NCBI GenBank assembly: GCA_002421865.1 | Contig: DISE01000120.1 | Coordinates: 443-32,727, forward strand | Direction: 5' to 3' | DNA: 32,285 nucleotides | From: Castellaniella sp. UBA6218 | Lineage (GTDB): Bacteria > Pseudomonadota > Gammaproteobacteria > Burkholderiales > Burkholderiaceae_B | Shown: piece by piece, positions 1 through 7,729 of the stretch | How positions within the stretch are numbered: position 1 is the stretch's first letter | How the letters are laid out: each line of letters opens with the position of its first letter | The notes under the pieces: generated by a model | Told to the model about the DNA's origin: nothing | Database searches by the model: none | Seen by the model: the letters and a program-made list of their open reading frames with translations, nothing else | Translations under genes and position numbers: made by a program

Positions 1-322
1 TGGCGATGTAGGCGTCGCCGCGCTGGCCGGCTTCCTTGTCGGTGCGCGCCAGGGCGGCCTGCAGATCGCGGCTGACCTGGATGTTGCCTTCGGCGCCCTG
101 GACCGCCGGCAATGCCTTGATCTGGCGGTCCAGCTCGGTTTGCAGACGCGGCACCGCCACGCCCGCGCGCGCCAGCAGGCTGGCCGCGCCGCTGTCCGCG
201 TCGCCCAGCAGGGCCGACAGCAGATGGGCATTCTCGATATAGGGATTGTCGTGGCGCACCGCCAGACTCTGGGCGTCGGCGAGCGCCTGCTGGAACTTCG
301 TCGTCAGTTTATCGAATCGCAT
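1..322 (-). CDS. clpB: ClpB disaggregase, N-terminal part (cut by window edge)
   Basis: Hsp100 AAA+ chaperone that resolubilises aggregated proteins together with DnaK in the cytoplasm. Only the first 107 codons are in the window. They begin MRFDKLTTKFQQAL and continue with an AHLLSALL-like stretch, the typical Clp N-domain repeat that binds substrate. Both AAA+ modules lie beyond base 1. The ATG at 320-322 is the obvious start, because the protein aligns from its first residue with the family; an AAGGG about 10 nt upstream can serve as ribosome binding site. The gene stands just downstream of the yoeB-type toxin on the same strand, but a sigma-32-like promoter at 373-399 should give it its own heat-shock transcription. 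ClpA is a possible confusion; the RFDKLT start favours ClpB. Confidence 0.9.
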   Translation of the reverse strand, partial: MRFDKLTTKFQQALADAQSLAVRHDNPYIENAHLLSALLGDADSGAASLLARAGVAVPRLQTELDRQIKALPAVQGAEGNIQVSRDLQAALARTDKEAGQRGDAYIA

Positions 323-344
323 GGGTGGAGCCCTTTATAGGGAA

Positions 345-360
345 GGGGCGCATACGCCCC
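345..360. repeat. Perfect hairpin in the clpB leader
   Basis: GGGGCG and CGCCCC arms of 6 bp enclose a CATA loop. The hairpin falls inside the predicted clpB 5' leader, between promoter and ribosome binding site. A second short stem, CCCT/AGGG at 331-342, pairs the presumptive Shine-Dalgarno AAGGG. There is no T-tract, so this is not a convincing terminator for the toxin gene. A role in leader structure is possible but unproven. Confidence 0.5.
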
Positions 361-372
361 GAGATGCGATAT

Positions 373-399
373 ATATGCGGCTGGCGGGAGGATTTTCAA
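373..399 (-). promoter_or_regulatory. Putative sigma-32 (heat-shock) promoter of clpB
   Basis: Reading the minus strand, TTGAAA (399-394) is followed after 13 nt by CCGCATAT (380-373). The sigma-32 consensus is CTTGAAA, 11-16 nt, CCCCATNT. Here the -35 matches 6 of 7 positions (A instead of the first C at 400) and the -10 matches 7 of 8. The -35 overlaps the stop codon of the toxin gene. clpB is a classic sigma-32 gene, so position and target agree. Start of transcription would be near 366. Confidence 0.62.
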
Positions 400-674
400 T
401 AGTGATAACGCCCCTGCAGAAATTCGATCCGGTCCGCCTTGATCAGATAGACGCATCGATGTTCTTGTGTGATGCGGCGCGACCAGACATCTGCACCCAG
501 ATACTTCAGTGGCTCGGGGCTGCCGATCCCTTTGAATGGATCACGCAGAATCGCCTTGACCAATTCCAAGAGCCGTTTGGCCGTACGGCGTTCTATCTTG
601 ACCCAATAGCTCAGGTCTTCCAGGAATTCCGGCTGAAACACCGCAACACGGCGAACTTCAGGACCGGAAGCCAT
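396..674 (-). CDS. yoeB: YoeB-type mRNA interferase toxin
   Basis: Ribosome-dependent endoribonuclease of the RelE/YoeB fold that cleaves mRNA in the ribosomal A site when freed from its antitoxin. The 92 residues carry the family's PEPLK, WSRRIT.EHR and C-terminal RYHY blocks. The E. coli catalytic residues E46, R65, H83 and Y84 map with a constant offset of 8 to E54, R73, H91 and Y92, so the active site looks complete. The ATG at 674 lies inside the end of the antitoxin gene (17-nt overlap), the usual antitoxin-toxin coupling. The eight extra N-terminal residues compared with E. coli YoeB are the only oddity. Expression is probably autoregulated through the operator at 953-983. Confidence 0.92.
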   Translation of the reverse strand: MASGPEVRRVAVFQPEFLEDLSYWVKIERRTAKRLLELVKAILRDPFKGIGSPEPLKYLGADVWSRRITQEHRCVYLIKADRIEFLQGRYHY

Positions 675-939
675 GGATTTTCTCTAGCGACTTGACCTCG
701 GTCGGGGCAAGATCACCGGCACGCGCGCGCGCCAGGGCCGCCAGCAAACGTTCCGCGTTCCTGGGAGAGCGCAGGAGCTGGGCGGTTTCGATCAGGCTTT
801 GCAATTCGTCAGCTGCGATCATCGCGACCGCACCGCCCGAACGCCGACGCACCAGCACGACTTCACGATCATCAACGGCACGGTCCATCAAGGACTTGAG
901 TTGCTCTCTGGCCTGGCTGTAGGTGGTTTCGATAGTCAT
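658..939 (-). CDS. yefM: YefM/Phd-family antitoxin
   Basis: Antitoxin partner of the downstream YoeB-type toxin; 93 residues. The N-terminus (MTIETTYSQAREQLKSLMDR) is the typical Phd/YefM DNA-binding half, and the C-terminal part from about residue 55 would wrap and block the toxin. The ATG at 937-939 is chosen because the protein then starts exactly where the family does. The frame stays open far upstream (to about 2547), but that part is shadow of the capsule gene on the same strand. The gene overlaps the toxin by 17 nt. Upstream lies a TGTACA double operator, as known for YefM-YoeB autorepression. Confidence 0.9.
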   Translation of the reverse strand: MTIETTYSQAREQLKSLMDRAVDDREVVLVRRRSGGAVAMIAADELQSLIETAQLLRSPRNAERLLAALARARAGDLAPTEVKSLEKIHGFRS

Positions 940-952
940 GGCAGATCCGCCC

Positions 953-983
953 ATAGTTGTACATGCATATTGTACAAAACTAT
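953..983. promoter_or_regulatory. YefM-YoeB operator (paired TGTACA palindromes)
   Basis: Two TGTACA cores at 958-963 and 971-976, 13 bp centre to centre, sit inside a larger inverted repeat with arms ATAGTT (953-958) and AACTAT (978-983). In E. coli the YefM-YoeB complex represses its promoter through adjacent palindromes with TGTACA cores spaced about one helical turn. The site ends 13 bp upstream of the antitoxin start, the right place for autorepression. Confidence 0.75.
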
Positions 984-1157
984 CTGGATCCGTATGCATC
1001 GCACCAGTGCCGCGTCTTCCAGACGCAGGCCGGTTCAGCGGAGGCAGCGCAGCAGTGGGCTTTGACATGATCTCAGCGGGTCCGGTGAAGAATCCAGTCA
1101 GTGTGCGCTCGGCGTCCGTCCCGCACCAGATCGGACAAATCCCGACGGATGAAATCG

Positions 1158-2690
1158 TCACTGCATCAGGCCAGCGCCCCGCAACCAGTACCGCGACAGG
1201 TCTTCGGCGGCGAGATCCAGCGACCGGCCCGGGCCGGATGCCCAGTTGTTCCAGCAGACATAGGGCACCAGGCCCGAGGGCAGACCATAGCGCCGGTAGA
1301 CTTCCGGCAAGATGGGCACGTGATCGCCATACCAGCACAGGCTGGCGGGCCGATCCAGGGATTCCAGTGTGTCGCGCAGGCTGGCGGCCATCTGGTCGGC
1401 ATGGCGCAGATGGCGCAAATAGATCGTCAGGTCCTCGCAGCCGGACGGCGGCGGCCGGGTATACAAGGCATCGGCCTCGTCCGGTCGAGCCGTTTCCAGA
1501 TGCAGGGGGCCATGGTTTTCCATGGTGATGGCCATCACGAACAGGGGCTGCCCGGACTGCCGCAGCAGTCCGGCGACCTTGTCCGCCACGGCGCCGTCTT
1601 CCATGTACGGTCCGGCCGAGGGCACCCCGGCGAAGGCCTGAATGTCCAGAAAAGCGTCGAAACCCAATTCCGGATAGACCCGGTTTCGCCGATAGAAACC
1701 GGCCGGATACGGATGCACGCAAACTGTGCGATACCCCAGACCCTTCAGCCAGGACGCCAGCGAAGCCAGCCGCCACCCCGCGGCCAAAGCCCGGTAAGGA
1801 TTGAAACGATGCACCCCCAGCCGCTCCGCCGAGATGCCCGACAGAAAGGCGAATTCGGTGCGGATGGTATTGGCGCCCCACGCAGGAACAGCCAGCCCGC
1901 CCTGCAGGACCGCATCCGCACGCAAGCGGTCGAACTGCGCCAGCACGTCGCCACGTATGCCCGGCATCACCGCACGCGGGTCGAAAAACGATTCGCTCTG
2001 GATGGCGACCAGATGAGGCAGGTCTTGCCCAGACGCGCCGGGAAGCCGCCGCGCATACGCCGCAAAGTCGAAAGGCGACCCCACGCACGGCAGGCGTCCT
2101 GCGGCGCACGCATACTGCCACAGCGATGCCATGAAACCCAGCGCCGCCAGATCGCGTGCCGGCTGGAAGGTCGCCGCCGGCAGGCGCCGCGCCCCTCCCC
2201 ACAGCAACAGCGCCCCCGAGAGCGCCACCACGTTCAGTCCACCCAGGTGCCCGGCCCAGTCCCAGCGGTCTTCCAGCGATTCCTCGGCCCACAGGCCGAC
2301 CGCCACGGCCAGCAGCACCCCGACCATCGCCCCCGAGAATTTTGCCCAGCCCAGGAACGGGATATACAGGCGCGGATGACGGACCGCATCGGTAAAGTAT
2401 TCGTAATCGTGGAAGACAAAGGGCTCGCGCAGGGATTTGTACTTGGCGTTGTTCACCTGCACCAGTACCAGCCAGAATGCGGACACCAGCGCCGCCGCAA
2501 ACCAGGGTCGCCCCAGCGGCAGCGTCAGGGCCGCGTGCGCCAGGCACCAGATGCCCGCATGCACCGCCCAGGCCGCCGCCGGCCGGCTCAGCGGCGGGCG
2601 CGGCACCATCAGGCGTTCGATGGCGACGGACAGTGCGACGCCCGCTCCTGTCGCCGCCAGCATCGAAATCAGATCGGGGTCAAGCCCCAT
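1158..2690 (-). CDS. LTA-synthase-like membrane phosphotransferase (sulfatase fold), possible RkpI counterpart
   Basis: A 510-residue inner-membrane protein. Four to five hydrophobic segments lie within residues 8-168, followed by a periplasmic alkaline-phosphatase/sulfatase-fold domain from about 220. Metal and nucleophile motifs of the LtaS/OpgB group are visible: QSESF at 231-235, a Thr in ANTIRTEF at 273-280 (T275 the likely nucleophile), ENHGP at 391-395 and GDH at 455-457. LtaS relatives move phosphoglycerol or similar head groups from a phospholipid to an acceptor. It is the last gene of the capsule operon, overlapping the SDR gene by 11 nt. A protein of this kind follows the SDR in the rhizobial rkpGHI order (from memory). 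Its substrate here is unknown; modification of the capsule lipid anchor or glycan are the obvious options. No terminator was seen after it. Confidence 0.8.
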   Translation of the reverse strand: MGLDPDLISMLAATGAGVALSVAIERLMVPRPPLSRPAAAWAVHAGIWCLAHAALTLPLGRPWFAAALVSAFWLVLVQVNNAKYKSLREPFVFHDYEYFTDAVRHPRLYIPFLGWAKFSGAMVGVLLAVAVGLWAEESLEDRWDWAGHLGGLNVVALSGALLLWGGARRLPAATFQPARDLAALGFMASLWQYACAAGRLPCVGSPFDFAAYARRLPGASGQDLPHLVAIQSESFFDPRAVMPGIRGDVLAQFDRLRADAVLQGGLAVPAWGANTIRTEFAFLSGISAERLGVHRFNPYRALAAGWRLASLASWLKGLGYRTVCVHPYPAGFYRRNRVYPELGFDAFLDIQAFAGVPSAGPYMEDGAVADKVAGLLRQSGQPLFVMAITMENHGPLHLETARPDEADALYTRPPPSGCEDLTIYLRHLRHADQMAASLRDTLESLDRPASLCWYGDHVPILPEVYRRYGLPSGLVPYVCWNNWASGPGRSLDLAAEDLSRYWLRGAGLMQ

Positions 2691-3429
2691 AGCCCATCCA
2701 GCGCACGATCCGATGCGACAACACGGCCGGCAGCACGGCCAGCCACCAGGTGCCCCAGTTCAGGGGAAAGGGAAAGCTGATGCGCGCCCGATCCCGCGCC
2801 AGACCGCGCCGGATTACACGCGCGGCGCGCCCCGGCGGCCACAGGAAAGGCTTCGGGCCGGGCATGGCGGCGCACATCGGCGATTCGACGTAGCCGGGCA
2901 TGATCACGTTCACACGGATGCCCTCGGGGGCCAGCCAGCCGCGCAGGGCCTCGCCATAGGCCTTGAGGCCGGCCTTGCTGGCGCTGTAGGCCGGCGTGAC
3001 CGGCAGACCGAAATATCCGGCCAGCGAACTCATGAAGGCGATCTGCCCCCTGCCCCGCGCCCGCATGGCCGGCAGCACCGCCTGGGCGATCCGCATGGAC
3101 GCCTTCAGGTTCACATCCAGCAGGGCGTCCACCTCGTCCCAGGGCTCCGGTTCACCACACGGCCCCACATGCGTGTTCATGCCGGCATTGATGACGACCA
3201 GGTCCAGCGGCTCCAGCCCGGCCAGCCAGGCCTGAAGCGCCGGGCCGTCGCGCACGTCGAGGCCATGACACTGCACTGTCGCGCCGCGCGCCTCGCAGGC
3301 CTGGGCGACCCGCGCCAGCACCTCCTGACGGCGGCCATGCAGGATCAAGCTCACACCCGGCGCCGCATATTCCCAGGCCAGCGCCGAACCGATGGCGCTG
3401 GTAGCGCCTGTGATGAGGATGCGTCGCAT
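2680..3429 (-). CDS. Short-chain dehydrogenase/reductase (RkpH-like)
   Basis: NAD(P)-dependent oxidoreductase of the classical SDR family, 249 residues, the usual length. The nucleotide-binding TGATSAIG motif is at 7-14, NAG at 81-83, the catalytic Ser at 134/135 and YSASK at 148-152. The C-terminal 25-30 residues are hydrophobic and aromatic, suggesting membrane association. It overlaps kpsS by one base (TGATG) and the LTA-synthase-like gene by 11 nt, so the three are translationally coupled. 3-ketosphinganine reductases are SDRs too. With an alpha-oxoamine synthase in the same operon, reduction of a long-chain amino-ketone is an attractive but unproven role. The family call is firm, the substrate is not. 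Confidence 0.88.
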   Translation of the reverse strand: MRRILITGATSAIGSALAWEYAAPGVSLILHGRRQEVLARVAQACEARGATVQCHGLDVRDGPALQAWLAGLEPLDLVVINAGMNTHVGPCGEPEPWDEVDALLDVNLKASMRIAQAVLPAMRARGRGQIAFMSSLAGYFGLPVTPAYSASKAGLKAYGEALRGWLAPEGIRVNVIMPGYVESPMCAAMPGPKPFLWPPGRAARVIRRGLARDRARISFPFPLNWGTWWLAVLPAVLSHRIVRWMGYGA

Positions 3430-4622
3430 CAGGCCTCCAGCAAACGCGGCAAGCTGTTGCGGACCGCCAGGGCAATGCCCTGCGGGCAGTAAAAACCGCC
3501 GTTGACCGTCGCCCGGGCCAGCACCCGCTGTCTCAAACGATGAAAACGCCCCGCGTCAGGCTTCGCGTCCGCTGTCCAGAAGCTGTCCAGGCCGCCCTGA
3601 TGCACCAGCCCTGGCTGGGCATACAACGCACGCCCCAGCACCATCAGGGGCAAGCCGGCTTCCAGCGCCAGCGGCCCCACCGTGCTGTTGACGGTCACCA
3701 CGCCGGCGGCCTGGCGCAGCAATCTGGGCAACTGCCCCGTTTCCATATAGAACACACGGCCCCGCAAGTCATGGTGCCGCACCAGGCGTCGCAACACGTG
3801 GCCATGACTGGCCAGCCCCGGATCCAGCGGGTGATTCTTGACCACCAGCACCGCATCGGCCGGCGCATGACGGGCAAAGGATGCCAGCACCCCGTCCATC
3901 AATTCCCGCATGTTGCCGTAGGGCGAATGCTGTCGAATCTGGCTGTCCCCATCCAGCTGCAGGGGCAACACGAAAAAGCGCCTGCGCTGGCGCAACAAGG
4001 TCCGGAGCAGCCGGTCATCGCGCCCGCGATACCAACGCAACAGGGGCAGGCGCCACGCATAACCCAAGTATTCCAGCGGCGCGATATAGCGCGCATGCGT
4101 GCGGTAAAACGGAAACAGCACGGGATTGGCCACACCGGCGACGTGGTACGCCACATCGTGCACCGCCCGGCGCCAGAACGGCGACTTGAAGGCGGCGGGG
4201 ACGGCGGGCGGCGGAAAATCAGTCGCGGCATCCTGACGCAACACGGCCATCAGCGGCGAATGGGCATTGACCCCGCCGCGTTCCAGCGTGATGCGATGCG
4301 GACGAAAATAGCCTTCCTCGAACACATGCGCGCGCAATCCCAGGCGCCGGGCCAACGCCACCGCCGGCCGATGCACGGGGCGGCAATCCCCGAACAGCAC
4401 CAGGTCCGTCACCCCCCACTGCCGCACATGCTGTTCATAAAAAGACGGCAATTGCGACAAACGCCCTCGAAAAGACGCGGCTTGCCCTAGGCGCCAGTAC
4501 AGCAGATCGCCGGCTGTGAAATTCACCCGCCGCACACAATGCCCCTGGCCGCGCAGCGCCCGCGCCAACTCACGAAAGAAAGGCGTGCAAGGCCCCTGCA
4601 AGAACAAAAACGTACGGCGCAT
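3429..4622 (-). CDS. kpsS: KpsS, first beta-Kdo transferase of the capsule linker
   Basis: Cytoplasmic transferase of the KpsS/LipB family. In E. coli and Neisseria it adds the first beta-Kdo to (lyso)phosphatidylglycerol, starting the poly-Kdo linker. The 397 residues match the family length (about 390). Visible blocks are FLQGP near the N-terminus, GDCRPVH at 78-84, FEEGYFRP at 101-108, KNHPLDPG at 262-269 and NSTVG at 312-316. I start at the ATG at 4622, preceded by GGAGGGG, rather than an earlier in-frame codon at 4673 that would overlap kpsC. It lies 23 nt after kpsC and overlaps the SDR gene by one base. Confidence 0.92.
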   Translation of the reverse strand: MRRTFLFLQGPCTPFFRELARALRGQGHCVRRVNFTAGDLLYWRLGQAASFRGRLSQLPSFYEQHVRQWGVTDLVLFGDCRPVHRPAVALARRLGLRAHVFEEGYFRPHRITLERGGVNAHSPLMAVLRQDAATDFPPPAVPAAFKSPFWRRAVHDVAYHVAGVANPVLFPFYRTHARYIAPLEYLGYAWRLPLLRWYRGRDDRLLRTLLRQRRRFFVLPLQLDGDSQIRQHSPYGNMRELMDGVLASFARHAPADAVLVVKNHPLDPGLASHGHVLRRLVRHHDLRGRVFYMETGQLPRLLRQAAGVVTVNSTVGPLALEAGLPLMVLGRALYAQPGLVHQGGLDSFWTADAKPDAGRFHRLRQRVLARATVNGGFYCPQGIALAVRNSLPRLLEA

Positions 4623-4645
4623 GCCGTGATCCCCTCCAGAGCCGG

Positions 4646-6715
4646 TCAGCCGGCGGTGCGCCACGCCCGCCAAATGGCGTGAAATTTACGTTGATTGCGA
4701 GCCCACCACCCGCGATTGAGGCGTTCCAATGTGCCGTCCTGCGCGCGCCGATCGCGCTCTTCCACCAAGCGGTTCAAGACCGCTTCGCACGTCGTATAGC
4801 CCTTGAGCAGCGGATCCCAGTACAGGGGATAGTCCAGCAATGTCCCGGCCACCAATTCCGCCAGACTCAGGCGCCGCCGGCGCCGCGCAAAGGCCGCACC
4901 GCCCGCGACGCGGTCCTCGGTCAGGCCCCAGCCCGCATAGAACGGCTGACCGTAGGTCACCACCTTTTTATGCCGCAGCAGCGCATCGAAGCCCGTCAGC
5001 GACGTCATGGTATGCACCGCATCGCAGGCCTCGATGCAGCTGATCACGGAACACCGCGTCTCCACATGATCCGCATACGTCAGCGCCTGTGCCTCGGACA
5101 CCAGGCCCTGGCGATTGCCCGAGGCCACATCCGGATGCGGCTTGTAGACGATGAACGCATCCGGATGCGCCTCGCGGGCGGCCCGCAACAGCGCCAGGTT
5201 GGTCCTGACGTCCGTACAGCCGAAACGGATCGACGCGTCGTCTTCCACCTGACCCGGCACCAGCACCACCGGACGGCCGCCGGACGGCCAGGACAGCGGC
5301 GTGCGGGGCTCCAGGTTGTATTTGGTGATGCCGTGCGTCACGATGAACCGGCGCACGGATTCCGCGCGCCGCAGATCGTCGGCCGACCAGGCATGCCGGT
5401 TCAACAGGTTTTCCAGACCGGACGGCCCGGTCGGATCGAAATACAGCCCGACCTCGTCCAGCACCAGGGACTGCGGGGGAATCATGTCCGACCCCAAGCC
5501 CACCGACCGGACAAAGCCATCCTCCATGCGCACCAGACGCGCGCCACTCGCGGCCGCCAATTCCACGACACCCTTGGGCGGCTCACGCCCCCAGCACACC
5601 AGGCTGTCGTCCGGCCCGACCCCCACCGCCGCCGCCCGGCGGGCATCGCGCACGAACCGGACCGGTTCAGCGCCAAACCGCAAAAGCGGCCGCAGATTGG
5701 CCGCTTTCCAGCGGCGAAAGCCGACACAGACGATCTTTCCGGCAAAGCGGCAGCGCATGCGCTTTTGCCGGACCAGCCATTCGATCACATCGAAGATCGT
5801 GCCCGGACGATGCGTCAGCGGATTCAGATAACGCGTGTAATGAAAATAGGCGGCGGCAAACAGTTCATCGACCGTGCGACGCCGCGTGCGCCGGGGGCAG
5901 GTCTGGCGATCATCCGTCACCCCCCAGCCGGCATACCAGGGCAGGCCAAAGACAGACACCGGCTTTTCCGCCAGCAAGGCCTCGAACCCCATGGTGGATG
6001 ACACTACATACACCCGGTCCATGGCACGGATCAGGTCGACCGGATTGACCGTCTGGCGCAACAGCACGATGCCCTCTTCTTCGACCACATCGGACAAATA
6101 ACCGCGCTTCGCGCCCGACGAAACCTCGGGATGCGTTTTGACGTAGATCGTGGCGCCGGGGTTCTCGCGCCGGGCGGCCGCCAGCATGTCGAGAAAGGTT
6201 TGTGCCGACGCACCGCCCAGCGACACGCTGACGTCGCCCACCGTCTGATCGACCACCAGCACGCGACCGCGATCATGGGCGCACAACAAGGTCGCCGGCA
6301 GATCAGGGGCATGGTTGTATTTGCTGAGCCGATGCTCAAGGATCAGCGATCGCGCGCTCGACACCTGGTCCCCGAGCCCCTGCAGGACGTCCTGACCGGA
6401 TTGCAGCAAGACCTCCAGCGCCGAAGGCCGGGTGCTGTCGTAATAAATGCCCTGATCGTCAACGATCAGGGAGAGCTGCGGATATCCCGGGCCTACACCG
6501 TAGGAGCGCAGGAATCCATCTTCGAGGCGAAGGAAGGGCAGGCCGGAACGGATCGCATGCATTCGCACACGCGCTGTATTCGGCTTCGCCCCCCAGCCAG
6601 CGACCGAAACGCAAGACATTCTGCCGCCGAGCTTGCAAAAATCTCGCCCCATGAACAGCGGCAATACACGGCTGGACAATATGCCCTTGGACACAGCGCC
6701 TATCGCCATCTGCAC
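4646..6715 (-). CDS. kpsC: KpsC, dual-module poly-Kdo linker synthase
   Basis: Cytoplasmic two-module beta-Kdo glycosyltransferase that extends the linker with alternating Kdo linkages after KpsS. The 689 residues compare with about 675 in E. coli. Both modules are evident as an internal duplication: LEDGFLRS at 64-71 and MEDGFVRS at 397-404; KTHPEV at 193-198 and KPHPDV at 525-530; YAGWG at 261-265 and 593-597. The start is a GTG at 6713-6715 with AAGG seven bases upstream; an ATG two codons later (6709) is an alternative. It follows kpsF by 14 nt. Both active modules look intact. Confidence 0.94.
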   Translation of the reverse strand: MQMAIGAVSKGILSSRVLPLFMGRDFCKLGGRMSCVSVAGWGAKPNTARVRMHAIRSGLPFLRLEDGFLRSYGVGPGYPQLSLIVDDQGIYYDSTRPSALEVLLQSGQDVLQGLGDQVSSARSLILEHRLSKYNHAPDLPATLLCAHDRGRVLVVDQTVGDVSVSLGGASAQTFLDMLAAARRENPGATIYVKTHPEVSSGAKRGYLSDVVEEEGIVLLRQTVNPVDLIRAMDRVYVVSSTMGFEALLAEKPVSVFGLPWYAGWGVTDDRQTCPRRTRRRTVDELFAAAYFHYTRYLNPLTHRPGTIFDVIEWLVRQKRMRCRFAGKIVCVGFRRWKAANLRPLLRFGAEPVRFVRDARRAAAVGVGPDDSLVCWGREPPKGVVELAAASGARLVRMEDGFVRSVGLGSDMIPPQSLVLDEVGLYFDPTGPSGLENLLNRHAWSADDLRRAESVRRFIVTHGITKYNLEPRTPLSWPSGGRPVVLVPGQVEDDASIRFGCTDVRTNLALLRAAREAHPDAFIVYKPHPDVASGNRQGLVSEAQALTYADHVETRCSVISCIEACDAVHTMTSLTGFDALLRHKKVVTYGQPFYAGWGLTEDRVAGGAAFARRRRRLSLAELVAGTLLDYPLYWDPLLKGYTTCEAVLNRLVEERDRRAQDGTLERLNRGWWARNQRKFHAIWRAWRTAG

Positions 6716-6729
6716 GATCCAGCCTTATG

Positions 6730-7725
6730 TCAGAGTGCCGAGACCTGGTGTTTCAAACCATGTATCTGCAATACGCCCAGAACATCGCCCTGCTGATTCT
6801 GCACAACCAGCGCGCTGATTTCGTTCTTGTTCATCAGAGCTTCAGCCTCGGTAAATCGGACATCCGGCTGGATGGTCAGGGGCTGGCGTGACATGATCTG
6901 CTCGGCAACCACGTTTTTCATACTTTCATGCCGTTCGAATGCGCGGCGCAGATCACCGTCCGTGATGATGCCTTTTAATATTTTTTCGTCCATCACCAAG
7001 GCCAGTCCCAGTCTGCCCGCCGTCATGACATTGACGACCTCTCGGAAAGGCGTATCAGACGCACATACAGGCAAAGGAGCCTTGTGCATCACATCCTTGA
7101 CCCGCGTCAGCAAGCGGCGGCCAAGGCTTCCGCCCGGGTGGAACTGCGCGAAGTCCTCCGGCTGAAAATCACGCCGGACCATCAGCGCCACAGCCAACGC
7201 ATCCCCCATGGCCAAGGTGTTGGTTGTCGAACTCGTGGGCGCCAAATTATTCTTGCACGCTTCGCGCTCCACGCCGACATCCAGAACGACATCCGCATAA
7301 CGCGCCAAGGTCGAGCGAAGCCCTCCTGTCATCGCAATGATGGGGTTCTTCCGATGCTCCAGAAAAGGCAGAATCCTGAGCACTTCCTCGGTTTCTCCCG
7401 AGTTGGAAATCAGCAGAGCCACGTCAATCGGCCGGATCATGCCAAGATCCCCATGAAATGCTTCGCCTGGGTGCACAAAGAACGCGGAGGTTCCCGTTGA
7501 TGCCAGCGTCGCGGCGATTTTTCGGCCGATCAGGCCGGACTTCCCCATGCCCACGATGATGACACGCCCCTGCGCGCCGAGCATGATCTCGACAGCCCTG
7601 GAAAAATTGCGATCCAGGCGACCCCGCATACGTCGCAGGGACTCCATCTCGGCATCCAGGGTCTGGTAAGCAACCTGCAGGTCAGACTCAAAATGCACCG
7701 ACTGAATATTAGTGGCGGCGTTCAT
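6730..7725 (-). CDS. kpsF: KpsF/KdsD, D-arabinose-5-phosphate isomerase
   Basis: Interconverts ribulose-5-phosphate and arabinose-5-phosphate, the first step of Kdo synthesis. The 331 residues comprise an N-terminal SIS domain (GMGKSG at 59-64, SNSGETEE from 108, HPGEAFHGDLG from 85) and two C-terminal CBS domains at about 210-265 and 275-328. I start at the ATG at 7725, which has AAGGA upstream and gives the family length; the frame is open to 7800, but that extra part overlaps the kdsB end. It follows kdsB by 4 nt and precedes kpsC by 14 nt. A capsule-dedicated paralogue of a housekeeping KdsD is likely, as in E. coli. Confidence 0.93.
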   Translation of the reverse strand: MNAATNIQSVHFESDLQVAYQTLDAEMESLRRMRGRLDRNFSRAVEIMLGAQGRVIIVGMGKSGLIGRKIAATLASTGTSAFFVHPGEAFHGDLGMIRPIDVALLISNSGETEEVLRILPFLEHRKNPIIAMTGGLRSTLARYADVVLDVGVEREACKNNLAPTSSTTNTLAMGDALAVALMVRRDFQPEDFAQFHPGGSLGRRLLTRVKDVMHKAPLPVCASDTPFREVVNVMTAGRLGLALVMDEKILKGIITDGDLRRAFERHESMKNVVAEQIMSRQPLTIQPDVRFTEAEALMNKNEISALVVQNQQGDVLGVLQIHGLKHQVSAL

Positions 7726-7729
7726 CCGT

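Noticed and set aside
1090..1157. Possible terminator after the capsule operon (TCCGTC / GACGGA)
   Set aside because: The 6-bp arms are separated by a long loop and no T-tract follows.
940..2547. Long minus-strand open frame running into the antitoxin gene (629 codons in all)
   Set aside because: Only the last 93 codons make a recognisable protein. The rest lies antiparallel-free but out of frame over the LTA-synthase-like gene and is low-complexity Arg/Ala/Gly, a GC-rich shadow.
1101..2780. 559-codon plus-strand open frame
   Set aside because: Opposite-strand shadow of the LTA-synthase-like gene, with Arg/Gln/Pro-rich composition and no motif.
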